The notes under the pieces: model-generated
What the model was told of the DNA's origin: nothing
What the model saw: only the letters and a program-made list of their open reading frames with translations
The model's database searches: none
From: a virus
Direction: 5' to 3' (one strand)
IMG/VR virus record: IMGVR_UViG_3300017963_000483
Coordinates: 1-37,688 of that record
DNA length: 37,688 bases
In this document: positions 21,171 to 29,393 of the stretch, piece by piece
Layout: every line of letters begins with the position of its first letter
Position numbering within the stretch: position 1 is the stretch's first letter
Program-made: the position numbers and the translations under genes

Positions 21171-21200
21171 GGAAACTCAAGCTGAAAAGGACTCCCCAAT

Positions 21201-21506
21201 ATGGCTGCCACTTGTAGGGTCAACGCGGACACGTCGCAGTTCGCCGCGTTCATGGACGAACTGCAAAACGAATTATCGAAACATTCGGCCAAGGTCACGC
21301 CGGAAGTCCGCAACTGCCTTGTCAATATCTTCACGAATTCCCCGGGCAAGCTCGTCGCATTTGAGAGTCAGCCCGCATCCATGGGGACAATCACGGTCAC
21401 CGTGGAACCAACGCAGTTGCTTCTTGATCTGCTTGCCACAGTTCGGGCAGGTGACTTCGATGATCTGGTTAAGCGATACGATACCCATCATTCCGTTCCA
21501 TCCTGA
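21201..21506 (+). CDS. Hypothetical protein, antisense to a Zn-ribbon ORF
   Basis: A 101-residue ORF on the plus strand with AAAAGGA upstream of ATG 21201. Its make-up looks natural: helix (DTSQFAAFMDELQNELSKHSAKVTPEVRNCLVNIFTNS), then strands (KLVAFESQPASMGTITVTVEPTQLLLDLLATVRAGDFDDLV). It overlaps 21273-21491 on the other strand almost fully. Either ORF could be the real one, or both may be used. Confidence 0.5.
   Translation: MAATCRVNADTSQFAAFMDELQNELSKHSAKVTPEVRNCLVNIFTNSPGKLVAFESQPASMGTITVTVEPTQLLLDLLATVRAGDFDDLVKRYDTHHSVPS
21273..21491 (-). CDS. Small zinc-ribbon protein
   Basis: From ATG 21491 (a second ATG is at 21488) the ORF encodes ~72 residues: IVSLNQIIEVTCPNCGKQ, then KKQLRWFHGDRDCPHGCGLTLKCDELARG, then a helical tail (REDIDKAVADFRRDLGRMFR). 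The C-x2-C...C-x3-C pattern is a zinc ribbon similar to small phage proteins. It is fully antisense to the ORF at 21201-21506. Confidence 0.5.
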   Translation of the reverse strand: MMGIVSLNQIIEVTCPNCGKQIKKQLRWFHGDRDCPHGCGLTLKCDELARGIREDIDKAVADFRRDLGRMFR

Positions 21507-21662
21507 TGCCGAAAATTCCAATAGGTAAGGACGCCGGTTATCCCCTACTTGCTAAGCTCCCCCGGTAGGACTCGAAACGAAGCTAAAACATTTATGTTGG
21601 TAAAGGATACCGTCTGCACGGATTGCGCCGATTACGGTAGCTCTTACGTGGAGGGTCATCCT

Positions 21663-22589
21663 ATGTCCGTGTGGGGGTCGATAAGAAAGGCACGCATCCA
21701 GACGCACACCTCGGAGGCTGGACTGATGTGCCACCGCACGTTAGAGGAGTTTTTCCGCAGCGACTACCTACTGGTGCGGCCGCTGCGGTCTTCGTCCGTG
21801 CATCAGCTCACGACCACGCTTCGCGTCCTCGATCGCTGGCATGGAAGACATGTGCGGCTGGAGCAGCTATCTGCTCACCTCGTCAATCGGTTTCTGCGGG
21901 ATCACGCCGTCGATCATGCCCCCAAAACGGTCTCGCGGCGCCGTGGCGATCTACTGACGCTGTGGCGGTTCGCCGCCGCGATGAATCTAGTGGACCCGCC
22001 GCCGAAGCACATCCGGCAGGTAACGCAGCCGCGGCGGATCCCGAGAGCGTGGACCCGGGACGAGATGAGCCGGATGTTAGACGCCGCGGACCGGGCGCAG
22101 GAATATTACCGTACCGGCATTCGGATCGGTGCATTTTGGACTGTATTTATCCTGCTCGTCTACGATACCGGCCTACGTCTCTCGGACGTGTTGGCGCTCA
22201 CGTTGGCCGAGGTGCAAACGGGCGAATTCGAGGTGGCGCAGGAGAAGACCGGGGAGGCGATAATCTGCCGCGTCCAAGAGGTCACGTTAGCCGCGATCGC
22301 CAAGACAGTGCCGCCACAGCGTGAGAAGCTCTTACCCTGGCCATACTGCCGGGAGTACTTCTGGAAACACTGGAAGGAGCATGTGCTATTGCCAGCAGGA
22401 TTGCCCGTAGGCCGCAAAGAAGGCCCGCAGAAGCTACGTCGGACTTCAGCGAGCCACCTGGAGGCCGTGGCGCCGGGAGCGGCCATGCGGCACCTGGGGC
22501 ATCGCACGCCGGGGCTGGCGCAACAGCACTACATCGACCCGCGAATCGCCGGCAGTCGGCCACCGCTACCGCCATCGCTGCTGGGTTAG
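21663..22589 (+). CDS. int: Tyrosine recombinase (phage integrase)
   Basis: A 308-residue integrase from ATG 21663, which has GGAGGG seven bases upstream; the open frame extends further 5' without a ribosome site. An N-terminal SAM-like core-binding domain (residues ~25-110) is followed by the catalytic domain: Arg172 in YDTGLRLSDVL, Lys195 in QEKTGEAI, Arg259 in LRRTSASH, His280 in LGHRTPG and the nucleophile Tyr290 in QQHYID. The usual His of the H-x-x-R box is Gln256. It is the only clear plus-strand gene, next to two HTH excisionase-like genes, so the phage is likely temperate. The substitution could lower activity but is tolerated in some families. Confidence 0.9.
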   Translation: MSVWGSIRKARIQTHTSEAGLMCHRTLEEFFRSDYLLVRPLRSSSVHQLTTTLRVLDRWHGRHVRLEQLSAHLVNRFLRDHAVDHAPKTVSRRRGDLLTLWRFAAAMNLVDPPPKHIRQVTQPRRIPRAWTRDEMSRMLDAADRAQEYYRTGIRIGAFWTVFILLVYDTGLRLSDVLALTLAEVQTGEFEVAQEKTGEAIICRVQEVTLAAIAKTVPPQREKLLPWPYCREYFWKHWKEHVLLPAGLPVGRKEGPQKLRRTSASHLEAVAPGAAMRHLGHRTPGLAQQHYIDPRIAGSRPPLPPSLLG

Positions 22590-22765
22590 GTGGATGGTTC
22601 CGGTCCCGGCTTGCGCGGTTTGGGCTTGCGGCAGTCGCGCGGGGCGATGAGCCACTGCCAGCCGACGCGCTCCGCGTGAATGCGACCGTCGCGGACGTAG
22701 CGGTGGATCATTTGCCGCGAGACACCGAGCCGGGCCGCGGCCTGGGCAAGGGTAAGGTATTTGAT
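22586..22765 (-). CDS. Excisionase-like HTH protein, unusual start
   Basis: The coding core reads IKYLTLAQAAARLGVSRQMIHRYVRDGRIHAERVGWQWLIAPRDCRKPKPRKPG, a small HTH_17 excisionase-type winged helix. Its stop overlaps the integrase stop on the other strand by 4 bases. A strong AGGAGG lies eight bases before an ATC codon at 22765. The nearest in-frame ATG/GTG/TTG is a GTG at 22894, far upstream and inside the preceding gene; an ATG at 22770 is in another frame. It may use a rare AUC start, or a long N-terminal extension from 22894. Confidence 0.6.
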   Translation of the reverse strand: MKYLTLAQAAARLGVSRQMIHRYVRDGRIHAERVGWQWLIAPRDCRKPKPRKPGPEPST

Positions 22766-22841
22766 GGCATGGTCCTCCTGTTCGTGTGCGTAGCGGAAAC
22801 CACCCCCACGCTCCCTGCCCAGAGCGCGGTGGTGGGCGCCG

Positions 22842-23174
22842 TTAAACTTGATAACAAAGGCGGAAAGTGCCGCAGTCAACAACGCAAAGCTCACATCGTT
22901 GCTGTCCTCTCAAAGCCTGACAGCGTTCCCAATAGAGTCCACCGTTGATTTCCTGGCAGTGACCCGGCTCGCGCCATTGTTGCGAGTGGCGGCGGAAATC
23001 GTCGAGTGTGTCGCGTGTCTGTGACACACAGTCATTGTCTTCGTCAATGCTCTCCATTTGCCACTCTGGCCGTGTGCCGTCCATGCACTGTGTGAGGGTG
23101 TCTGGGTCAGTCTCGCGACCTAGGCAGAGTGTGCGAGCGAGCAATTCGTAATCGGCAGGTCGTGGGTTTTCCAT
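22842..23174 (-). CDS. Hypothetical 110-aa protein
   Basis: From ATG 23174 with AGGAGG at ideal spacing. An acidic protein rich in Cys and Trp (ADYELLARTLCLGRETDPDTLTQCMDGTRPEWQMESIDEDNDCVSQTRDTLDDFRRHSQQWREPGHCQEINGG). It is the first gene after the consensus promoter at 23225-23252 and shares the leader sequence CACACGAACAGGAGGA with the HTH gene downstream. Not recognised; the position suggests an early or lysogenic regulator. Confidence 0.6.
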   Translation of the reverse strand: MENPRPADYELLARTLCLGRETDPDTLTQCMDGTRPEWQMESIDEDNDCVSQTRDTLDDFRRHSQQWREPGHCQEINGGLYWERCQALRGQQRCELCVVDCGTFRLCYQV

Positions 23175-23224
23175 CGGTCATCCTCCTGTTCGTGTGTGGT
23201 GTCTCGTAAACGCCTCATGCCCTA

Positions 23225-23252
23225 ATTATACATATCGGTTGCCGCCTGTCAA
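23225..23252 (-). promoter_or_regulatory. Consensus sigma-70 promoter
   Basis: On the minus strand: TTGACA at 23252-23247, a 16-bp spacer, TATAAT at 23230-23225. Both hexamers are perfect. It reads leftwards into the gene at 22842-23174 and the HTH gene, opposite to the integrase. Confidence 0.85.
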
Positions 23253-23369
23253 CCAGATTATGCGAAGAGGGGCCATTTTGGCGAAAATTTTAAGGCGTGG
23301 TGGCGTAAGAGGTTACGTCACGAGCGGGGAATTATTTTGCGGTTTGTTCCGGGCCGCCGCGTGGCGTGG

Positions 23370-24332
23370 TCAGTTCAGGCGGATGGCGGAGAATTGACCG
23401 TTGTTTGCGGAGCATGCCACCGATGCGGTGGCCCGCAGAGTGAGGTCGGTATCGGCTGCGAAGGCCCGGACACAATTGGCACCGATACGCTGCGAGACCG
23501 CTACCGACTGGATGTAGAGGAGATGGCAGAAGCAGGCCATCCACGGGCGGCTTTGTTCGCCCTCATAGAGCGTGACGGAAAAAGCCGCGGGCGTGGCACT
23601 GGCGGTATAGCCGCCGACATCCATATCGAAGGTGAGGAAATAGGTGCCAGGCGTCACGATCGTGAGCTTGTTGTTGGCCTGATCCGGCGTCACGCCGTCG
23701 CTGCTACTGCCGTCGGCGTTCCACCCTATCGTCTCCTCTCCGCTGCCGGTGTGTGACCAAGCACTCGTCATGTAGAGCTGGCCATAGTCGGCGATCGGCT
23801 GAGATGTTCCAAGGGCGACCAGCGCCCATTGGGTACCGGTGCCGTTTACGTGGAGGATGCGCGCGGCGCCGCTGGAGCCGCTGGTGAGCTGGGTGTTGTC
23901 TTCATTGGTGACGTCGGCGTGGGTGTGGTCCTCATCGGTGATGTTGATTTGGCAGGCGGTGAGTCCCTGGAGAACGGCTAGACCGATTTGGCCGGCGGGT
24001 ATTGGTTCCTGGGCAATGACAAAATTGCCGGTATGGTCGTCCGTGGTCGGCGTCGTGACTGTCAGGGTCGGGGCGTTTTGGAATTCGTCGAGGTTGTCGG
24101 ACGGGGTAAAAACGACGGACTCGATGCCGAGGACGGCGAAGCGTGGAGCGTCGGTGGAGCTAACGTTCTTGACGAACAGGCGGCTCGGGGAGTTACCAGT
24201 GGGACGCTGCGGTGGAGATGGTGCGCCGCCAAGACCCTGGTGGTACGCCTTGGCCGTAGCGATGCAGGCGTTGTAGTCGTCGGCCGGGATAGAGAGGGTC
24301 TGCCCTCTGGCGACTTTTTTGAATGGTGGCAT
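23370..24332 (-). CDS. Tail or fibre protein with C1q/TNF-like end
   Basis: A 320-residue protein. The first half (PPFKKVARGQTLSIPADDYNACIATAKAYHQG, then LFVKNVSSTDAPRFAVLGIESVVFTP) looks like a tail-surface protein. The C-terminal ~130 residues (WSHTGSGEETIGWNADG...NNKLTIVTPGTYFLTFDMDVGGY...FSVTLYEGEQ...LTLRATASV...FSAIRLN) follow the strand order of the C1q/TNF jelly roll found at phage fibre tips. It is the last gene of the late operon. Confidence 0.6.
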   Translation of the reverse strand: MPPFKKVARGQTLSIPADDYNACIATAKAYHQGLGGAPSPPQRPTGNSPSRLFVKNVSSTDAPRFAVLGIESVVFTPSDNLDEFQNAPTLTVTTPTTDDHTGNFVIAQEPIPAGQIGLAVLQGLTACQINITDEDHTHADVTNEDNTQLTSGSSGAARILHVNGTGTQWALVALGTSQPIADYGQLYMTSAWSHTGSGEETIGWNADGSSSDGVTPDQANNKLTIVTPGTYFLTFDMDVGGYTASATPAAFSVTLYEGEQSRPWMACFCHLLYIQSVAVSQRIGANCVRAFAADTDLTLRATASVACSANNGQFSAIRLN

Positions 24333-24333
24333 A

Positions 24334-25167
24334 TTATGCGGGCGTGGCGCTCATGCGGACCGGGGCGTCGGGTGCGGATTTGTTCGTAATGGTGACGCTG
24401 GCCGGATCGTAGAGGATGGCGCCACCGTTATGGACGAGCGTCGTGATGGTCCGGGCAAGGCCGCTACCCGTCAGGTCGACGGTACCACCGTGGAGGTTGA
24501 GCGTCGTGATGGTGCCGGTACTGTTCGGGTAGGCGGTGCCGTCGCGGACGTTTAGGGTGGTGATGGCGCCGACCTCTTCCGTTGTGAGCTGGCCACCGAG
24601 GACGTCGATGGTGGTACAGGCGCAGCGTAGGGTGGCCTCGCCCTTTACGGTGTCGAGATTTGTGAGGGTGACGCCGGCGCCGAGGGTGAGCTTGGCGCGG
24701 TCGCCGACGGTGCGGGCGGTGGTGACGGTGGCGGTCTCGCCGTGGAGGCCGGCGACAGCGACGTCACCGTCGAGAACCGACAGGATGGCGATGGCGGAAC
24801 CCTTCAGATAGAGGCCATGCTGACCGGTCGCCGGGGCGGTGGCGGTGTCGAGGATAAGGACGTCAATGGCGGCGGACCCGAGGTCGATGTAGCTTTCGCC
24901 GGTGCCCTCGAACTGGAATCGGTTGGGGTCGATTTGGAGGTAGCCGGCGGAGGTCCCGATGGTGCCGGTGTAGCCTTTCTCGACGATGACGTCGCCGAGG
25001 GCGACGGCGGACTGGTTGAGCCCGGCGGTGATGTCCTCGGACGAACTGGCGGGGATGCGGACGTGGTCGGTGGCGACCGGTACGCCGGACGGGGACCAGT
25101 TCGCGGCGACCGACCAGTCGCCTTCGTTGCCGGAGTCGTCTCCGACCCAGGTTTTGTTGTCGGCCAT
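24334..25167 (-). CDS. Beta-repeat tail surface protein
   Basis: A 277-residue protein rich in Thr, Gly, Ala and Asp. The start KTWVGDDSGNEGDWSVAANWSPSGVPVATDHVRIP is typical of repeat beta-solenoid surface proteins. Then come many short strands (AITTLNVRDG, TITTLNLHGG, TVDLTGSGLARTITTLVHNGG). This fits a beta-solenoid fibre or decoration protein. A 1-nt gap separates it from the next gene. Function inferred from fold and position. Confidence 0.6.
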   Translation of the reverse strand: MADNKTWVGDDSGNEGDWSVAANWSPSGVPVATDHVRIPASSSEDITAGLNQSAVALGDVIVEKGYTGTIGTSAGYLQIDPNRFQFEGTGESYIDLGSAAIDVLILDTATAPATGQHGLYLKGSAIAILSVLDGDVAVAGLHGETATVTTARTVGDRAKLTLGAGVTLTNLDTVKGEATLRCACTTIDVLGGQLTTEEVGAITTLNVRDGTAYPNSTGTITTLNLHGGTVDLTGSGLARTITTLVHNGGAILYDPASVTITNKSAPDAPVRMSATPA

Positions 25168-25171
25168 GGGG

Positions 25172-25993
25172 CTAGGTTCCTATTCCGATGATGCCGAAGT
25201 TGGCGTATTTGTGGACTTCACAGACGTAGGCGAACTGTGGGCTTTCAATGAGGGCCTTGGCGGCAGCGTCTTCTTTCTTGACGTAGCGGACCCAGAGGTA
25301 GTCCCAGCCTTTTTTGGCAACGACCATGTCTCCGACACGGAGGGCGGAGACGTTCGGCGAGGCGTCGAACTGGAAGGCGATTTCCCAGTCTTCGTTGTTT
25401 CGCTGGTTACCGTCGGCACCGAGAAAGAGGACTTCGCCGGGTTGGAAGCCGCGGAAGGGGGAGAGCGAAACCATGCCGGTAATGGTGGCGAGGAGCCGGA
25501 CGTAGCTGCGCGTGACCATGGCGGCCGGCGGATAGTAGGTTTCGGTGAACTTGAGGGAGGGGACCGGTACGTCGACGCCTTCGACCTTCTGGTCTTCGCC
25601 GGAGCCGGTGACGCCGATTGCGCCCTTGTAATCTGGGGGATTGCCGGCGCCCGGGGCAGCGTAGGCGGTGGTGTTGTAGGCCTGCGTGATATGTTGCGTG
25701 GAGCCAGATGTCGAAAAGCTAAAGAGCGAATCGCCGGTCTGCGGCTGGGGGAGCTTGGTCTGCTCGTAGGGTTCGTAGTGGGCGGTGGCTTCGTAGATGT
25801 CTGGGGCGATTTCATCGAGGTCGACCGAATGGAGAAGGTAGTTGTATCGTTCCCGGGGCACTTGAGCGACGAAGGCGGCGCGGGCCTGCTCTTCGGTCGA
25901 GGCGCCACGGATGATGTACGGAATGTCCCGGGTGCTGGTTTCGCCTTCGGCAAGGCTGATGCCGTGGGCTTTTTCTTCGACGGTAATGGCCAT
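25172..25993 (-). CDS. Distal tail/baseplate-type protein
   Basis: A 273-residue protein whose start overlaps the tape-measure stop by one base. The N-terminal half (STRDIPYIIRGASTEEQARAAFVAQVP...LHSVDLDEIAPDIYEATAHYEPY) and the C-terminal half (TETYYPPAAMVTRSYVRLLATITGMVSL...FRGFQPGEVLFLGADGNQRNNEDWEIAFQFDAS) are beta-rich. Placed right after the tape measure, it is a good candidate for a distal tail or baseplate hub component. I do not recognise the exact family. Confidence 0.6.
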   Translation of the reverse strand: MAITVEEKAHGISLAEGETSTRDIPYIIRGASTEEQARAAFVAQVPRERYNYLLHSVDLDEIAPDIYEATAHYEPYEQTKLPQPQTGDSLFSFSTSGSTQHITQAYNTTAYAAPGAGNPPDYKGAIGVTGSGEDQKVEGVDVPVPSLKFTETYYPPAAMVTRSYVRLLATITGMVSLSPFRGFQPGEVLFLGADGNQRNNEDWEIAFQFDASPNVSALRVGDMVVAKKGWDYLWVRYVKKEDAAAKALIESPQFAYVCEVHKYANFGIIGIGT

Positions 25994-28161
25994 CAGGAGA
26001 ACCGTGGGAGGTGGTTATCGCGGGCAAACTTGCGGTCGATGCGGTTGAGGTGTCGGTTGGCGAGTTCGAGTTCGCGGAGCTGTTTTTCGTCCATGGTGGT
26101 CCCGGACTGCAGGGACTGGACGGCGGCGGCGTTGAAGGTGCCGCGGCTGCCGGCGGGGGTGCCGGGTAGGGTGATGCCTTCAATGCCTTTGCCGATTTCC
26201 ACGGCGGCCTGTTTCATCTTTTCCGGGAGGGCAGCGGCTTCGCGGAGGGCTGGTGGCGCTTCGGCGTCATTGATGGCGGCGGACCAGTCCTTGCGAGCGT
26301 CGCGAATTGCCTTATTGGCCGCTCTCAGTGCGGCCAGGTGTTTCTCGTCGGCCTGAGCTTGGGCGCGGTCGCGGTCCTGGTAAATACTACGGAGTTTGGC
26401 AGCTAGGGTGTTGTTGATGTCCTCGAGTTGTTTACCGTAGTGTTCCTGGACGCCTTTGACGACAGCGTGTGGGTCGAGTCCGGACAGGGAGGCCAGGCCT
26501 GCAATGATTTCGGCAACTTTGCTTTCGATGTAGGTCCATGCGTAGGAAATCGAAGAGACGGCCGCGTTGAAACTAGCAGCCATGCCATAACAGAAGTCGG
26601 TCCATTTGTCGCGGATAGAATCAATGGCAACAGACAGACGGCTGGCGCCCTTTACCCAAATGAGGTTGAGCGAGGCCCAGAGGACGTTGGCGGCGGCGGT
26701 GATGTCGCCCCGGGCGAGTGATTTGGCGACGGCGCCGAACGTCTTTGAGGCGAACTGGCCAAAGGCACCGAAACGGCCGCTGAGCCATCCCATAAGGGCG
26801 CCGCTGGTGTTGGTAAAGCTAAACAGCGTGGCGCCTAGCGCGGCAACGGCAGCGCTAACAAGACCTATCGGCGAGAGGATGGCCATAAATGCGCCGGCAA
26901 TTGTGGTGGCAATGGTGGCGATCCCGCCAATGGCAAAGCTGACCGTGCTCATGGCGGCGCTTAGAGCGATGAGGGCGACGCCGGTGGCGGCGAGCGCGGT
27001 GGCGGCCATGGCGGCGCCGATAACGAGCTTTTGGTTGGCCGCAATCCATTCGGTGACGCGGCCGACGGCCAGGACGGCCCATTCGGTGAACTGTCGGAAC
27101 GGTCCTTTTACGGCCTCGCCGACGGCGATCGCGGACCCTTCAACGGCGCTCATGAGGCGGCGGAAGGATCCGCCGAGGTTATCGTCCATCTGTTGTGCGA
27201 CGTCGTTGGCGGTGCCTTCGGCGTCGCGCATTTTGGCTAGCAGGTCGTCGAAGGCGCCGGCCCCTCCGGCGAGCTTCAGCGCAGCGGCGGACCCGCGTCC
27301 GAAGAGCTTCTCAAAGATGGCAAGCCGCTTTCCGGAGCCGTAGGCTTTTGTCATTTCGCCGAGTTCCGCCAGAACAGTCGAGAGTGGCCGGAGGTCGCCG
27401 GCGGAGTCGACGGCGGCGACGCCGATGTTCTGGAGGGTTTTTTGGGCACCGGTCGTGGCGAGGTTTTTGTAGGCGCGGGCCAGGGCGGTCCCGGCCATAC
27501 TGCCCTTGATACCGTTGTTGGCCATCAGACCCAGGGCGGCGACGGTCTCCTCGATGGACGCGTTGGCCTCTACGGCGAGCGGGGCAACGTATTTGAGGGA
27601 CTCGCCCAGGTCCTCGAGCGTCTGCGCGGAGGCGTTGGCCCCGGCGGTCAAGACGTCGGCAACGCGGCCGGAGTCTTTCGTTTTGAGGCTGAATCCACGG
27701 AGCGCTGCGGCGGCGATTTCAGCGGCCAATGGTAGTTCGGTGTCAGTGGCGCGGGCGAGGTTCAGAACGGCCTGGGTGCTGTCTAGGATGGCCTGCGGTT
27801 TGAAGCCCGCGCGGCCGAGTTCGATCATCGCGCCGGCGACGTCACTGGCGGTAAACGACGTGGTGCGGCCGAGCCGCTTGGCCTCTTTCTCGAGCTTCTG
27901 GAAGTCGGCGGTAAGGGCGCCGGTAACGGCCCGGACGACGGCCATTTTGTCCGCGAAGTTGGCGTAGACTTTGGCACCACCGATGAAGGGGAGGAGCGCG
28001 GAGGCACCGAGCTTGACCATTTGGGTGCCGATGGCCCGAGCATTCCGCGCATAGCGTTTGAGCTTTGATTCGGCAGCACGCAGGCCTCGCGAGAGCGGAT
28101 TGTTGTCCGTTCCCATTTCGACGTAAGCCTTACCTGCTCGAATTCCTTGCGCTGCGGCCAT
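25993..28161 (-). CDS. Tail tape measure protein
   Basis: A 722-residue protein. Residues ~10-330 match the conserved tape-measure domain (TIGR01760 type): SRGLRAAESKLKRYARNARAIGTQMVKLG, FADKMAVVRAVTGAL, LEKEAKRLGRTTSFTASDVAGAMIELGRAGFKP, YVAPLAVEANASIEETVAALGLMANNGIKGSMAGTALARAYKNLA. A long hydrophobic part at ~365-440 (GAAMAATALAATGVALIALSAAM...) is usual for these proteins, which set tail length and help DNA cross the membrane. A helical C-terminal region follows. At 722 residues it predicts a tail of roughly 110 nm by the common ~1.5 A per residue rule. Confidence 0.93.
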   Translation of the reverse strand: MAAAQGIRAGKAYVEMGTDNNPLSRGLRAAESKLKRYARNARAIGTQMVKLGASALLPFIGGAKVYANFADKMAVVRAVTGALTADFQKLEKEAKRLGRTTSFTASDVAGAMIELGRAGFKPQAILDSTQAVLNLARATDTELPLAAEIAAAALRGFSLKTKDSGRVADVLTAGANASAQTLEDLGESLKYVAPLAVEANASIEETVAALGLMANNGIKGSMAGTALARAYKNLATTGAQKTLQNIGVAAVDSAGDLRPLSTVLAELGEMTKAYGSGKRLAIFEKLFGRGSAAALKLAGGAGAFDDLLAKMRDAEGTANDVAQQMDDNLGGSFRRLMSAVEGSAIAVGEAVKGPFRQFTEWAVLAVGRVTEWIAANQKLVIGAAMAATALAATGVALIALSAAMSTVSFAIGGIATIATTIAGAFMAILSPIGLVSAAVAALGATLFSFTNTSGALMGWLSGRFGAFGQFASKTFGAVAKSLARGDITAAANVLWASLNLIWVKGASRLSVAIDSIRDKWTDFCYGMAASFNAAVSSISYAWTYIESKVAEIIAGLASLSGLDPHAVVKGVQEHYGKQLEDINNTLAAKLRSIYQDRDRAQAQADEKHLAALRAANKAIRDARKDWSAAINDAEAPPALREAAALPEKMKQAAVEIGKGIEGITLPGTPAGSRGTFNAAAVQSLQSGTTMDEKQLRELELANRHLNRIDRKFARDNHLPRFS

Positions 28162-28537
28162 AATCGGGTGCTGTGCGTGGTACGCGGAGAAGGGCTTTCA
28201 ACGCGGTAATGTCGCCCTTCGGGGTGTTGGCGTGTCGTGGCCGGTCGATTTTGAAGGGGTAAAAATCGTCGAATCGGAACGGCTTGGCGCGTTTCTTCTT
28301 GTCGCGGTGGGCCTCCGCAAACTGGGCGGCTATCAGGGCGGTGTGCTCCCACTCGTTGCGGCGGCGTCCCTCGGCCATCCAGGTGAGTTGGCGGAGGGTG
28401 AAGGGGCCGGGGTGGAGGCCGAGGATTCCGGCGAGCTGCCAGATGAGGCTATGGACTCGTTGGCTACTGTAGCCGGGTCGATTTGGTCGAGCTTGTCCTT
28501 GCCGAGCTGAAGCATGAGCGTCTCGGCGGTCCGAATC
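28130..28537 (-). CDS. Tail assembly chaperone, T-like frameshift part
   Basis: This frame is conserved-looking for about 35 residues before its first ATG (28378): LIWQLAGILGLHPGPFTLRQLTW, then MAEGRRRNEWEHTALIAAQFAEAHRDKKKRAKPF. The motif 'PGPFTLRQL.WMAEGR..E' is what I expect in the second chaperone of this kind of tail. As no start codon precedes it, it must be made as the C-terminal part of a -1 frameshift fusion with the gene at 28333-28896. The fusion would be about 255 residues. It overlaps the tape-measure start by 32 nt. Confidence 0.7.
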   Translation of the reverse strand, partial: DSDRRDAHASARQGQARPNRPGYSSQRVHSLIWQLAGILGLHPGPFTLRQLTWMAEGRRRNEWEHTALIAAQFAEAHRDKKKRAKPFRFDDFYPFKIDRPRHANTPKGDITALKALLRVPRTAPDYGRSARNSSR

Positions 28538-28896
28538 TTTTTGATGAGCCCCCGGAGGTTGTCCCGCCTCCGGGGGTCCGGGAAAAAATCTATGAGCGAG
28601 TTGAGCAACGCCTCAGTGGCCGCTAGGATGGCATCGCCGGCCATGGCACGCCCGAAGTCCTCTTCGGTAATTTGCCTCGACGCGGCCTGGTCGCTGCACA
28701 GGACGTACAGGACAGCGACGCGCGTGATCGGATCGTCGAACAGCGTTGACAGTAGCTTTCCGTCGGGGTTGCCAATGTCGAGGAGGTCGACGTCGAGCGC
28801 GCGTCGAACGGCCACAATGGTCGTGTAGTTGATATCGACCAACCAGTCACGACCGACGCGATCGGTAAAGCGCTGCGGTGTCGGCTGTTCGGCCAT
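28333..28896 (-). CDS. Tail assembly chaperone, G-like
   Basis: A 187-residue protein. Residues 1-130 are an ordered helical domain (RFTDRVGRDWLVDINYTTIVAVRRALDVDLLDIGN...LLSTLFDDPITRVAVLYVLC...ITEEDFGRAMAGDAILAATEALLNSLIDFF...LRGLIKKIRTAETLMLQLGKDKLD). The last ~45 residues are Ser/Pro low-complexity, as expected where the conserved frame is the -1 one. It lies between the tail-tube and tape-measure genes, the usual place for G and GT chaperones. Confidence 0.8.
   Translation of the reverse strand: MAEQPTPQRFTDRVGRDWLVDINYTTIVAVRRALDVDLLDIGNPDGKLLSTLFDDPITRVAVLYVLCSDQAASRQITEEDFGRAMAGDAILAATEALLNSLIDFFPDPRRRDNLRGLIKKIRTAETLMLQLGKDKLDQIDPATVANESIASSGSSPESSASTPAPSPSANSPGWPRDAAATSGSTPP
28501..28543 (-). 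promoter_or_regulatory. Predicted -1 ribosomal frameshift signal
   Basis: In the G-frame the codons AAA-AAG (28542-28537) follow a C, giving the slippery-like heptamer C-AAA-AAG. Nine bases later GCCGAG (28527-28522) and CTCGGC (28506-28501) form a 6-bp GC stem with a 15-base loop. After a -1 slip, the frame opens into the T-like chaperone part with no stop until 28130. Heptamer, spacing and stem are the classic layout, although the first base is not A. Confidence 0.65.
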
Positions 28897-28901
28897 GCGG
28901 T

Positions 28902-29357
28902 TTAGGCGGAAACGGTGTACCAGGTGTTGTAGGAGCTGGGTTTGAGGGTCACCGCGGCAATCAATGCCTCTTCGAGCGGTTCGGTCCGGGTGAAGTTGGT
29001 GACGCTGAAATTGCCGGCGAGGCCTTGGGACCCTGCCGCATCTTCAGCGCCGTCCAATGCGGCGATGCCGATTTCTGTCGGCGTATCCCAGGCGGTTTGG
29101 ACCGCTGTAAAGGCAGCGTCGCCCGGATCCCAGACCATCTCGAATTCGAGGGAGCCGTCCTTGAGCGTGGCGGCGGTTTGTCGCCATCCGTCGTTGCCGC
29201 GGGTCGTGATGTCGGCCTCGCCGGTCTCAAGGTTGAGCGTGAGGTCACGCACGTTACCGATGAGGATCCAGGTTGCGAGGGCCGGGGTGTTGTCGCTGTC
29301 ATTGATGAGCGTGGCGCATCTGTACAGCTTGGCATTCATTCCGAGGACATATGCCAT
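28902..29357 (-). CDS. Major tail tube protein
   Basis: A 151-residue protein: YVLGMNAKLYRCATLIND, LATWILIGNVRDLTLNLETGEADITTRGNDGWRQTAATLKDGSLEFEMVWDP, FSVTNFTRTEPLEEALIAAVTLKPS. This order (N-terminal strand, 'VRDLTL.LE.GEAD.T.RG..GW', later 'F...R..PLE.A....VTLKP') is typical of tail tube proteins of the gpV/TP901-1 type. Its place just before the chaperone pair supports this. Confidence 0.85.
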   Translation of the reverse strand: MAYVLGMNAKLYRCATLINDSDNTPALATWILIGNVRDLTLNLETGEADITTRGNDGWRQTAATLKDGSLEFEMVWDPGDAAFTAVQTAWDTPTEIGIAALDGAEDAAGSQGLAGNFSVTNFTRTEPLEEALIAAVTLKPSSYNTWYTVSA

Positions 29358-29393
29358 AGTTGATACCTCCGGGGGTGCGTATCGTTGGTGTGG

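Noticed and set aside
25180-25953. Ser/Pro-rich 257-aa minus-strand ORF inside the baseplate-type gene
   Set aside because: Out-of-frame shadow with low-complexity composition; the overlapping frame has the natural protein sequence.
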